From JBLMZI01 sp050258755 (GTDB taxonomy: Bacteria; Bacillota; Syntrophomonadia; Syntrophomonadales; DTU052), in NCBI GenBank assembly GCA_050258755.1, contig JBLMZI010000007.1, forward strand, positions 62,001-126,000: a stretch of 64,000 bases of DNA, read 5' to 3'. This document shows positions 33,923 through 41,872 of the stretch, in pieces; positions within the stretch are counted from its first letter, which is position 1, and each line of letters starts with the position of its first letter. The notes under the pieces were generated by a model. That model was not told the DNA's origin. It was given only the letters and a program-made list of their open reading frames with translations, and searched no databases. The position numbers and the translations under genes were made by a program.

Positions 33923-34140
33923 ATGATTTCTGTGCTAAGAAAAATGGAGGAGTATCAGAAGAATAAGGTTCTGCAGGTGAAGGCGGCCAAGGAAGCCGGG
34001 CGAAAGCTAGTGGGCTTCTACTGCGCTTACAGCCCGCGGGAACTGGCGGTTGCGGCCGGAGCTATGGCGGTTTCGACTTCGGGGACCACGACCGGGAACA
34101 GCTTCGGGTGAGAATCCAGGCGTTTATTGAGATGCTTTAA
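33923..34140 (+). pseudogene. Internally deleted remnant of a 2-hydroxyacyl-CoA dehydratase (HgdB/FldC-like) subunit
   Basis: The first ~50 codons encode MISVLRKMEEYQKNKVLQVK and VGFYCAYSPRELAVAAGA, the N-terminal signature of the dehydratase D-component family. After GTT the frame is lost. Read in another frame, the following bases encode DFGDHDREQLRVRIQAFIEML and a stop, which look like the C-terminal end of the same family. A deletion of roughly 300 codons with a frameshift would explain this. The family removes water from 2-hydroxyacyl-CoAs using radical chemistry and [4Fe-4S] clusters. Confidence 0.75.
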
Positions 34141-34235
34141 GCGGGAGATTGGATCGAAAGAACGGATGGCATAAGATGAGCAGAACGATTGATGCGCGCG
34201 GCCGCATCGTCTGTTGTTCCAGGTTCGGTGCCAAC

Positions 34236-35639
34236 TCACGAAAAATATTGTTCAATATCCTGAATGACGATGCCAAGATCTTTCATCTTGTTATACAGCG
34301 ATGTTCGATGAATGCCGAGAATTTCGGCGGCGAGTTTTCGATTGCCGCCCGCGCTGACCAGCGCGTCGAGAATCGCCGTATATTCGGCCTGACGTAAAGT
34401 TCCTTTCTGCGCAGGACGGGCATTCGTTGAATCGGTAAGGTCCGAACTGAGAGGCCGCAGTGCGGGTTTGACCGAGACCAGCGTTTGGACTGTAATGTCG
34501 CCGCTGCGCTGAACCAGACAGGCGCGTTCCAGCGTATTGCTCAATTCCCGAACATTGCCTGGCCATTCGTACTGCTGCAGCAAACGCAGCGATTGGGTTC
34601 CCAGACCGGACACCGATGAACCCTGATTGTAAGAGATTTTCTGTGTCATGTGCTTGGCCAGGAAAGGGATATCCTCCTTGCGTTCGCGCAGCGGAGGCAT
34701 ATTGATTTCGAACACGGCCAACCGATAATACAGATCCTCTCTGAATTTTTTCTGTCTGACCATTTCTTCCAGGTTCTGATTCGTCGCGGCAACCAGCCGG
34801 ACATCAACCCGCCGCAGTTTTTCGCTGCCAACCCGTTCAATCTCCATTTCCTGCAGGACCCGAAGCAATTTTGCCTGCGGCGCGAGTGGCATTTCGGAGA
34901 TTTCATCCAAAAAGATGGTACCGCGATCAGCGATTTCGAACTTTCCGAGCTTCCCGCCGCGTTTGGCCCCGGTAAACGCCCCGTCCTCATAACCGAACAG
35001 CTCGCTTTCCCAAAGACTTTCCGGAATGCTGGCACAGTTGATACGGACGAAAGCTGCATCTTGGCGCCCGCTTTCGTTATGCAGCGCATGTGCGATCAGT
35101 TCCTTCCCGGTCCCGCTCTCTCCGTTGATCAGGACCGGAATGTCGGCGTCGGCAACCAGTTCGATCTGACGTTTTATATGTAAGAGCGCGGCGCTGATCC
35201 CAATCATATCCTTGATCGTATATTTCGCTTTCCAGCTCTCCCGAGCGCTTTGGGTCAGGGCATCGGTCTGCTCTTTCACCAGATAGCGGCGCGCAAAAGC
35301 AGACACCTCTTTCATATCCGGGAAAACATCATATGAGATTGCACCGACGATTTCACGGTTCAACCGAAGCGGCAGCCGATTTACAACCAGTGACTCGCCG
35401 CCAAGCGTCCAGATATCTGCAATGTCTGCGGTCCCAGTTGCAATGGTGGCGGGAAGTTTTGAGCTTGGAATGATTTCGGTAACGAGCCGCCCGACGCATT
35501 CGTTGGGATCCGAGTAACCAAGAAACTCGACGTAGTTCCGTGTGATGGAAACGATTCTGCTGTCGCGGTCCACAATGATATACCCTTTGAAAGAGGACAG
35601 GGTTTCTTCAAGCAGCTGTACCAGGGTCCGCGTCTGCAT
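34236..35639 (-). CDS. Sigma-54-dependent activator (PAS - AAA+ - Fis HTH)
   Basis: A 467-residue bacterial enhancer-binding protein. It has an N-terminal PAS-like sensor (about 1-110), a central AAA+ domain with Walker A GESGTGKE and the sigma-54 contact loop GAFTGA, and a C-terminal Fis-type helix-turn-helix (GNRKLAAEILGIHRTSLYNKMKDLGI). There is no receiver domain, so a small ligand sensed by PAS is likely. The ATG behind GGTGAGG was chosen over a TTG eight codons upstream. It is divergent from the beta-keto acid operon, which has a -24/-12 promoter and upstream dyads. Confidence 0.93.
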   Translation of the reverse strand: MQTRTLVQLLEETLSSFKGYIIVDRDSRIVSITRNYVEFLGYSDPNECVGRLVTEIIPSSKLPATIATGTADIADIWTLGGESLVVNRLPLRLNREIVGAISYDVFPDMKEVSAFARRYLVKEQTDALTQSARESWKAKYTIKDMIGISAALLHIKRQIELVADADIPVLINGESGTGKELIAHALHNESGRQDAAFVRINCASIPESLWESELFGYEDGAFTGAKRGGKLGKFEIADRGTIFLDEISEMPLAPQAKLLRVLQEMEIERVGSEKLRRVDVRLVAATNQNLEEMVRQKKFREDLYYRLAVFEINMPPLRERKEDIPFLAKHMTQKISYNQGSSVSGLGTQSLRLLQQYEWPGNVRELSNTLERACLVQRSGDITVQTLVSVKPALRPLSSDLTDSTNARPAQKGTLRQAEYTAILDALVSAGGNRKLAAEILGIHRTSLYNKMKDLGIVIQDIEQYFS

Positions 35640-35736
35640 AGGCGCATTCCTCACCTTCTTCAATCATTCATTCAATTGATTCGTTTGAAATCAAGCGAAC
35701 TCCTCTGTGTCGAAAAAATATTCATTACAATCGCTC

Positions 35737-35785
35737 GTGTGCAGAAAATTTCTACACCCACCCGTGCAGTTTCAATAACACTGCA
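35737..35785 (+). promoter_or_regulatory. Two dyads upstream of the sigma-54 promoter (activator sites)
   Basis: GTGTGCAGAAAATTTCTACACCC (read with its imperfect centre at 35737-35758, 9 of 11 arm positions matching) and TGCAGT...ACTGCA (35765-35785, perfect 6-base arms) lie 35-85 bases before the -24 element. This is the usual place for enhancer-binding protein sites, and they share GTGCAG. Confidence 0.5.
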
Positions 35786-35819
35786 TTGGAAACGCCGGGA
35801 TATGGGGGCTTGAGTAAGT

Positions 35820-35834
35820 TGGCACCGAACTTGC
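35820..35834 (+). promoter_or_regulatory. Sigma-54 (-24/-12) promoter of the beta-keto acid operon
   Basis: TGGCAC-CGAAC-TTGC has the invariant GG and GC spaced exactly 12 bases apart, matching the -24/-12 consensus. It lies 90 bases before the first codon of the BKACE gene and next to a gene for a sigma-54 activator. Confidence 0.88.
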
Positions 35835-35923
35835 AAACAGATGGCTATCAGTGCTGAAGAGGGGGCAATGGTTTTCAACCAGAATCGCAGGTCAATCGTA
35901 AGAATCGAGAGGAGAATATCGAA

Positions 35924-36844
35924 ATGCTGAACAAAAATAAACGAATCGTAACATGTGCCATAACCGGTTCCATCCACACCCCGACCATGTCGCCATATCT
36001 GCCGATCACCCCGGATCAAATCGCACAGAACGCTCTGGACGCCGCGAAGGCAGGCGCTTCGGTCGTGCATCTTCACGCCCGTAATCCGGAAAACGGCTGT
36101 CCGACGCCGGAGCTGAAGGTTTTTGAAGCGATTATCGACCGGATTCGGGACAAGAACAAAGATCTAATTTTGTGCCTGACGACTGGCGGTGGGTTAGGGA
36201 TGACCGTTGATGAAAGGGTTGCAGTAGTTCCGGCGTTCAAACCCGAGCTGGCATCCTGCAACCTCGGATCGATCAACTGGGGCGTATTTCCCATGCTTGA
36301 AAAGTACGGCGACAAGCTGATTCACGACTGGGAAAAATGGCAGGCTGAAGCGGTGAAGGGCTTCGTTTTTCAGAACACCTTCGCGGATCTGTTCAAGATG
36401 ACGAGCGTGATGAATGAAACTGGAACCCGGCCGGAATTTGAAGTTTATGATATCGGGCATCTGTACAACTGCGGGTATCTGGTTTCCAAGGGATACGTAA
36501 AAATGCCAATCTACCTTCAGTTTGTGACCGGGATTCTCGGTGGCATCATGGCAACGCCTTATGATTTGATGATGCTGCACCAGACTGCTGACCGCATTTT
36601 CGGCGCGGGCAACTACCACTGGTCGGTCATGGCAGCCGGCAAAAATGAATTTCCGATGTGCACGATGGGGCTTCTGCTGGGGAGCCATGTCCGGGTCGGC
36701 ATGGAAGACAACCTTTATCTTTCGAAAGGCCGTCTTGCGCAGAACAATGCCGAATTGGTCTCAAAGATGGCCGGCATCATGAATCAATACGACCTGGAAC
36801 CGGCGACGCCCGACGAAACCCGCGAAATTCTTGGTTTGCGGTAA
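35924..36844 (+). CDS. Beta-keto acid cleavage enzyme (BKACE, DUF849, Kce-like)
   Basis: The 306-residue TIM-barrel protein has the family pattern KRIVTCAITGSIHTPTMSP, GASVVHLHARNPENG (zinc-binding HxH), TTGGGLGMT and YDIGHLYNCGYL. Family members use Zn to react a beta-keto acid with acetyl-CoA, giving acetoacetate and a new acyl-CoA; the founding case is 3-keto-5-aminohexanoate in lysine fermentation. The specificity residues were not assigned. It is the first gene of a sigma-54 operon with CoA-transferase subunits, which can recycle acetoacetate to acetoacetyl-CoA. Confidence 0.93.
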   Translation: MLNKNKRIVTCAITGSIHTPTMSPYLPITPDQIAQNALDAAKAGASVVHLHARNPENGCPTPELKVFEAIIDRIRDKNKDLILCLTTGGGLGMTVDERVAVVPAFKPELASCNLGSINWGVFPMLEKYGDKLIHDWEKWQAEAVKGFVFQNTFADLFKMTSVMNETGTRPEFEVYDIGHLYNCGYLVSKGYVKMPIYLQFVTGILGGIMATPYDLMMLHQTADRIFGAGNYHWSVMAAGKNEFPMCTMGLLLGSHVRVGMEDNLYLSKGRLAQNNAELVSKMAGIMNQYDLEPATPDETREILGLR

Positions 36845-36904
36845 GGACGGGGTTCGAACCCGGGATTTGTGAATTCATGATTGAGCAAATGCGAGGTGAG
36901 CGAC

Positions 36905-37558
36905 ATGCCCATAGAAAAGACGGCAGCGGAAATCGCGGAAATGATTGAATCGGGTGCGACGCTCATGATTGGCGGGTTTCTGGCGGTTGGCACTCCCGAA
37001 ACCGTCGTTGATGCGATCGTGGTCAAGGGGATTGGAAGCTTGACGGGAATTGGGAACGATACTGCATTTCCGGGTGTTGGGATCGGAAAACTGGTCCGCG
37101 CCGGGCTGCTGAAGAAAATGATCGCTTCTCACGTGGGAACCAATCCAGAAACGACTGCAAGCGTTGAAGCAGGCCGCATGGAACTGGAACTGGTTCCGCA
37201 AGGAACCCTGGCCGAGCGGATCAGAGCTGGCGGTGCCGGTCTTGGCGGGATTCTGACCCCAACCGGCGTCGGCACTGACGTTGCGCGGGGGAAGACGAGC
37301 CTGATTGTTGACGGCCGTGAATATCTGCTTGAATTGCCGATGAACGCTGATTTTGCCCTGATTCATGCCGAGTGTGCCGATGTGGCAGGGAATCTTCAAT
37401 ATGTCGGCACCACGCGCAACTTCAACCCCATTATGGCTGCCGCGGGGAAAGTTGTAGTTGCCGAGGTCAATTCCGTGATCGACGGATTTTTCGATCCGGA
37501 CCAGATTCACACGCCGGGAATTCTGGTCGATTATATCGTCAGGAGGGATGGGCAGTGA
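36905..37558 (+). CDS. CoA-transferase subunit A (class I)
   Basis: The 217-residue protein starts IEKTAAEIAEMIESGATLMIGGF and contains the family's GxGNDTAFPGVG and SHVGTNPETT segments. Together with the next gene it forms a class I 3-oxoacid/acetate-type CoA-transferase. The ATG is behind GAGGTGAG. In lysine fermentation a butyryl-CoA:acetoacetate CoA-transferase accompanies the cleavage enzyme, and a parallel role is inferred here. The stop overlaps the next start as GTGA. Confidence 0.9.
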   Translation: MPIEKTAAEIAEMIESGATLMIGGFLAVGTPETVVDAIVVKGIGSLTGIGNDTAFPGVGIGKLVRAGLLKKMIASHVGTNPETTASVEAGRMELELVPQGTLAERIRAGGAGLGGILTPTGVGTDVARGKTSLIVDGREYLLELPMNADFALIHAECADVAGNLQYVGTTRNFNPIMAAAGKVVVAEVNSVIDGFFDPDQIHTPGILVDYIVRRDGQ

Positions 37559-38205
37559 ATGCTCGGGAGTTGATTGTTTCCCGGATTGCAGCCGAATTGA
37601 AAGACGGGGATGTCGTGAATTTAGGAATCGGTATGCCGACCGAAGTCCTGAAATATATCCCGGCATCGGTTAAAGTCGTCGTGCAGTCGGAAAACGGCAT
37701 CATCGATATGGGGCCGGCACCAGAAGAATGGGCGGCGAATCCGAAGATCATAAATGCGGGCGGCAAACCGACCACCGTTAATCCTGGCGGCATGTTCATC
37801 GACAGCGCAACTTCGTTTGGCCTGATCCGGGGCGGGCATGTGGACGTAACGGTATTAGGCGCTTTTGAGGTGGACCAGGAAGGCAACCTGGCGAATTGGA
37901 AAATGCCCGGCAGAATTGCGGGGATGGGCGGCGCTATGGACTTGGTTTCCGGAGCGAAAAAAGTCATTATCGCGATGGAGCATTGTTCGAAGGACGGCAA
38001 GCCGAAAATCCTGAAGCAATGCACCCTTCCGCTCACCGCAAAAGGAAAGGTCGGCATGATTGTCACTGAAAAGGCGGTCATCAGCGTTACGCCGGATGGC
38101 TTGGTGCTGGATGAGATTCAGCCGGGCAGCAGCTTGGAAGACATCCTGGCCACCACTGAAGCCGATTTACGGGTTCCGGATCAACGCAGAGAGTCGATCG
38201 CATAG
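37555..38205 (+). CDS. CoA-transferase subunit B (class I)
   Basis: The 216-residue protein carries the catalytic glutamate in QSENGIIDMGP and the GIGMPTEV and GGGHVDVTVLGAFEVD-like segments of the beta subunit. The GTG start behind AGGAGGG overlaps the stop of subunit A, so the two are translationally coupled. The family moves CoA between two carboxylic acids through a glutamyl-CoA intermediate. Confidence 0.9.
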   Translation: MNARELIVSRIAAELKDGDVVNLGIGMPTEVLKYIPASVKVVVQSENGIIDMGPAPEEWAANPKIINAGGKPTTVNPGGMFIDSATSFGLIRGGHVDVTVLGAFEVDQEGNLANWKMPGRIAGMGGAMDLVSGAKKVIIAMEHCSKDGKPKILKQCTLPLTAKGKVGMIVTEKAVISVTPDGLVLDEIQPGSSLEDILATTEADLRVPDQRRESIA

Positions 38206-38256
38206 GTATCAGCTGCTCCGGCGGGTAATTTGCCAAATTGAGAGGAGGTTGAATCC

Positions 38257-39273
38257 ATGAGACAGGCGATTATGGGCGCCGGGTCCCTGGGGACCATTCT
38301 TGGAGCCTTGCTGACGAAAAACGGATACGACGTGGATCTGATCGACGTTTGGGAAGACCACGTGCAGGCGCTGAATCAAGACGGAGCAACCATTACCGGA
38401 AAACTGGACCTCAATGTTCCTGTTCGTGCCATCACCCCGGATCAAATGCAAGGGGTGTATGACATCGTTTTCTACCTGGTGAAATCGACCGCTGATCACG
38501 CGGCTTTGCCGAAAGTCAAGCAGCATCTGGCGCCAGCGGGGTTTGTGGCCGTTATGCAGAATGGACTGCCGGAAGAAAAGGTGAGCGCGTTTTTGGGAAA
38601 AGAACGGGTGATCGGCTGTCCGATCGGATGGGGCGCGACCCTTTTAGCTCCCGGCATTTCCGAGTTAACCTCGGATCCGGAGAAAATGACCTATGACATC
38701 GGTGAACTGAATGGCAGCGATACGCCGCGACTGAACCAACTGCAGGAAATCCTGAATCATGCCGGATATGCACATCAATCGAACAACATCATCGGTAATC
38801 GCTGGTCCAAGCTGGTGGGGAATTCAACCTTCAGCGCCATGTCGACCGTAATTGGCGGCACCTACGGCGATGTCCTGGATCACCCCAAAGCCCTCTACTG
38901 CGCTGCCTGCATCGGCAAAGAGGCGATTGATTTAGCAGCCGCAGCCGGTGTGAACATGGAGCCGTTTCAGGGCGCGGATCTCCGCTTTCTGAACTTCAAC
39001 ACGCAGGAAGAATATAAAAACCTGATCCCGATTTACCAGGCCGTCATTGGTCCGCATCGGCCTTTGCGGGCCAGTATGCTTCAGGATCTTGAAAAGGGGA
39101 AAGCGTGCGAGATTGACAACATCAACGGCGTGATCGTTGATTGGGCCGCGCGCCACAACTTCTCAGCGCCGGTTAATTCTCAGGTGGTGCAGATCATCAA
39201 GCAAATTGAGAAGGGTCAGCTTTCCCCCTGCTGGTCCAATTTGGAACAAATCGAAGTCAGCGAGTACTGGTAG
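38257..39273 (+). CDS. Ketopantoate reductase-like (PanE/ApbA) NAD(P)-dependent dehydrogenase
   Basis: The 338-residue protein has an N-terminal Rossmann fold (IMGAGSLGTILGALL), the VKSTADHAALP and MQNGLPEE segments, and a C-terminal helical domain with GNRWSKLVGNSTFSAMS, as in PanE. It is longer and more divergent than a housekeeping ketopantoate reductase. Its place as last gene of the BKACE operon suggests it interconverts a hydroxy acid and a keto acid, possibly producing the beta-keto acid substrate. GAGGAGG precedes the ATG. Confidence 0.85.
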   Translation: MRQAIMGAGSLGTILGALLTKNGYDVDLIDVWEDHVQALNQDGATITGKLDLNVPVRAITPDQMQGVYDIVFYLVKSTADHAALPKVKQHLAPAGFVAVMQNGLPEEKVSAFLGKERVIGCPIGWGATLLAPGISELTSDPEKMTYDIGELNGSDTPRLNQLQEILNHAGYAHQSNNIIGNRWSKLVGNSTFSAMSTVIGGTYGDVLDHPKALYCAACIGKEAIDLAAAAGVNMEPFQGADLRFLNFNTQEEYKNLIPIYQAVIGPHRPLRASMLQDLEKGKACEIDNINGVIVDWAARHNFSAPVNSQVVQIIKQIEKGQLSPCWSNLEQIEVSEYW

Positions 39274-39280
39274 TTCGAGC

Positions 39281-39308
39281 CCGGACTGGCTGCCGCGGGC
39301 CAGTCCGG
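39281..39308 (+). terminator. Hairpin ending the beta-keto acid operon
   Basis: CCGGACTGGC and GCCAGTCCGG form a perfect 10-pair stem around TGCCGCGG. No T run follows, so it is either a processing site or a weak terminator. Confidence 0.6.
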
Positions 39309-39418
39309 AGGTCCACGAATGGAAACTTGCTGCAGTATGCGTCACGCGACTTGAGCGGTCATGAATCCACCCGCATAATTCCCCCATATCATAAAATAGA
39401 ACCGGGAACTGAAGCCTG

Positions 39419-39610
39419 ATGGCTGAGCATAAGCATACCAACCGATTGATCCTCTAGAAATCGCCATACTTACTGCAGCATGCCCATAACCCGGTAGACT
39501 GGGTTCCCTGGGGGATGCGGCGGAAAGCGAAGGCGAAGTTGGAGGATAAGCCGGTATTCCTGAGCATTGGCTACTCGACCTGTCATTGGTGACATGTCAA
39601 TTAAAGACAC
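39419..39610 (+). pseudogene. yyaL 5' fragment 2
   Basis: It aligns with the first ~60 codons of yyaL but has a TAG in place of Glu13 and a TGA in place of the last Cys of CHWC. It also has a one-base loss compensated by a one-base gain a few codons later. Similarity ends at ATGTCAATTAAAGACACT, the same point as in fragments 1 and 3. The leader (ACCGGGAACTGAAGCCTG) is kept. Hand-counted identity to the intact gene is about 80%. Confidence 0.85.
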
Positions 39611-39731
39611 TAACTTGGATATATTGCGTTTGCCCGGATTAATAGAGTTATTACCTTCCGTTATCCATGAAATTAGGATTGTGTTAAACTAACTGGCAAT
39701 ACTATGTTTTTCGGAAAAGGGGAAGAAAGTA

Positions 39732-40130
39732 GTGGAACATGAACTGAAAGAACTTATAAATAAATGTGATACTGCAATTAAACAAGAAGACTTTGACACA
39801 CTGATGCAATATTATTGCGATGACGCAATCCTAGTGATTAAACCTGGAATGCAGGCGCAAGGGAAAGAAGAAATCAAAAAGGCGTTTATTGCTATTGCAA
39901 AATATTTCAATAACAGTGTAGTTCCCACGCAAGGAGAAATGGTCATTTTAGAGACCGGTGATACTGCATTGGTTCTTTCTCAGACTTTTATTGCGGCTGA
40001 TAAAAAAACTGATTCCGAATATTCTATGGAGCGAAGGGCGACCTATGTATTCCGGAAAGATACTCGCGGCCAATGGTTATGTGCAATTGATAACTCTTAT
40101 GGAACTGAATTAATGAACCATGATAAATGA
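39732..40130 (+). CDS. SnoaL/NTF2-like (DUF4440-type) small protein
   Basis: The 132-residue protein shows the cone-shaped NTF2-like pattern: an N-terminal helix with DFDTLMQYYCDDAILVIKPGMQAQGKEEI, then strands ending in GQWLCAIDNSYG. Such proteins include ketosteroid isomerase-like enzymes and ligand-binding proteins, and the activity is unknown. The GTG start lies behind GGAAGAAAG. The gene is much more AT-rich than the neighbouring operons and sits between yyaL fragments 2 and 3. Confidence 0.75.
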   Translation: MEHELKELINKCDTAIKQEDFDTLMQYYCDDAILVIKPGMQAQGKEEIKKAFIAIAKYFNNSVVPTQGEMVILETGDTALVLSQTFIAADKKTDSEYSMERRATYVFRKDTRGQWLCAIDNSYGTELMNHDK

Positions 40131-40767
40131 GTACGGTTCCCGTGCTTTCGGGAGCGGAAGAAGGGAAAAACGCAGGCGCGCCGGGCCTATAAGAGGAACT
40201 AGACAACGGCTTTATTCCAATTAGAAAAAGACACGACCAATGCTAAACAAGATATCAATCAAAGTTGAGGCATCCTCGATATCGGAAACAGATATATTGG
40301 GAGGCCGATTCGTATTCGTATTGTTTTCGAGCCGCATTGTCCGAAGGCGCCGCTGCTCTTGCCTGATTCGTATCGGTAATGCGGATATGTTGATACACGG
40401 GTGTAAGCGGGCATTGTTGCCGCTGAATACTTGTATTCAAGTGAAATGAAAAGGCCCTGGATGCGAATCCCGCGATTAAGCAGTGCCAGACTGAGCCTTG
40501 TGTCCGGCAAGTATAAAAGTGCGACTAAAGCCGGTAATCCAAGCACAAGTGCACCTCGAAAAGATATTGTTTCAAGATTGAAAGCGGTTGTAAATTCGAG
40601 CATCGTCATTACCTAAAGCATCCGAAGATGTTATTACGATTAAAATTGTATCATGTTCTCGAAACCCAACGACGGTTATCATGTAAGCCAGTTGGTGAAG
40701 AAACATGAATGCATCCTCCCAATGTGCTCTTCGCGGCACATAATGAATATTTGCGAGGTATGACTGG
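40131..40767. other. 637-base stretch without a confident gene
   Basis: It begins with a truncated copy of the GACGGTTCCCGTG repeat (ACGGTTCCCGTG at 40133-40144) and a small TCCCG...CGGGA hairpin. A minus-strand ORF (40259-40609, 116 codons) has a hydrophobic N-terminal half but a ragged, low-complexity C-terminus and no good ribosome site. It may be a decayed membrane-protein gene. Nothing else was recognised. Confidence 0.5.
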
Positions 40768-41283
40768 ATGAGCAGATATATTGAAGTCACAAAAACAATC
40801 CATTCCGTCTGTACTATCTTGTCCTTTGTCTGGGTTATGGTTGTTTTGGCTTTGTGTTTCAATAGCAATTGGATGATAGATTTCTATCTATGGATTGCTT
40901 TCTACACGTTAATACCTGCGGTAGCCCTTAATGGCAAATTGTGGATCGACACCACAAAAGACTGGGCAATAACTCTACAATGGGGTATTAGTCTGGCATT
41001 CTTGTTATTAATCTTTTCCAATGACCATTTTCACACAAAGGCGTTCGCCTACTATAGAGATTTGCCCCGCGTTCTGAGCTCTAACTACAGTCAAGTAACT
41101 GGCAAACCGAATATCGATGTTCAAGTTGGAGGAGAAGATCGCGGGATATCATTCGAAATTTCGGGTGTTTGGTTTTGGAATGTCAATCAAAACAGGTGTC
41201 CCATCTCCGAGAACAAAACCTATACGATTACCTATTTACCGAATACGATGTGGGTGCTCGATATACAGGAAGCGCCCAAATAA
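40768..41283 (+). CDS. Small membrane protein, function unknown
   Basis: The 171-residue protein has an N-terminal amphipathic segment, about three transmembrane helices within residues 8-90, and a C-terminal extracytoplasmic domain (about 95-171, beta-like, VGGEDRGISFEISGVWFWNV). No family was recognised. A weak ribosome site precedes the ATG. Base composition is AT-rich like the SnoaL-like gene. It is the last gene before yyaL fragment 3. Confidence 0.6.
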   Translation: MSRYIEVTKTIHSVCTILSFVWVMVVLALCFNSNWMIDFYLWIAFYTLIPAVALNGKLWIDTTKDWAITLQWGISLAFLLLIFSNDHFHTKAFAYYRDLPRVLSSNYSQVTGKPNIDVQVGGEDRGISFEISGVWFWNVNQNRCPISENKTYTITYLPNTMWVLDIQEAPK

Positions 41284-41409
41284 TCATTGGATACGGGGCG
41301 CGATTCGATCGTGCTATTCTGAAACATAACGCAAGGGCGAATCAATCCGCATCCCCCCCTCAAATCCCCAAACTAAGCTATTATGAACAGAAAAACAGGA
41401 GCTTAGGCT

Positions 41410-41600
41410 ATGCCAAATCATAATCATGCCAACCGCCTGATTCACGAGAAATCTCCGTATTTACTGCAGCATGCGCATAACCCGGTGGACTGGGTTCCCC
41501 GGGAAGATGCGGTGTTTGCGAAGGCGAAGCTGTAGGATAAGCCGATTTTCCTGAGTATCGGCCATAGCACCTGTCATTGGTGCCATGTCAATAAATGACC
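41410..41600 (+). pseudogene. yyaL 5' fragment 3
   Basis: This is the fragment closest to the intact yyaL, with about 83% identity over 179 bases by hand count. A TAG replaces Glu42. It ends at TGCCATGTCAATAAATGACCCC, the same breakpoint as the others. Upstream, the leader region CTCAAATCCCCAAACTAAGC is nearly identical to that of the intact gene for about 80 bases, so the copied segment includes the promoter region. Confidence 0.88.
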
Positions 41601-41872
41601 CCAAAAGATGACGTGGCGGTTCAACCAACAACGTTGAAGGCGTCACGTTAGGGTTTTAAAGCCGAAACACCCGTCTGCGAAAACTTGGGGCTGAAGCGGG
41701 GAATTATTCAGCTCTGTCGCTCATGGGACCCGCCGAGCGGTTCGCCGACCATTAGTTAAGTATGGAAAACTGTAGATAAATTGGAAAGCAATCGTGTAGA
41801 ATGATTTTGGGCATTTGCAGGATTGTATCCCGCTCAATGCTGCGGGCAGCCATTGCCGAGAAGGAGATGCAT

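Noticed and set aside
36842..36866. GGGGTTCGAACCCGGG, like a tRNA T-arm
   Set aside because: No acceptor, D or anticodon arm can be drawn around it. It is a short palindrome between two operon genes.
39281..39308. Treated at first as the end of an integrated element because it lies just before yyaL fragment 2
   Set aside because: It is a simple perfect hairpin directly after the operon's last stop codon, which a transcription end explains better.
40259..40609. Minus-strand 116-codon ORF with hydrophobic N-terminus
   Set aside because: No convincing ribosome site, low-complexity C-terminal half and no recognised family; recorded only as part of a gene-poor stretch.
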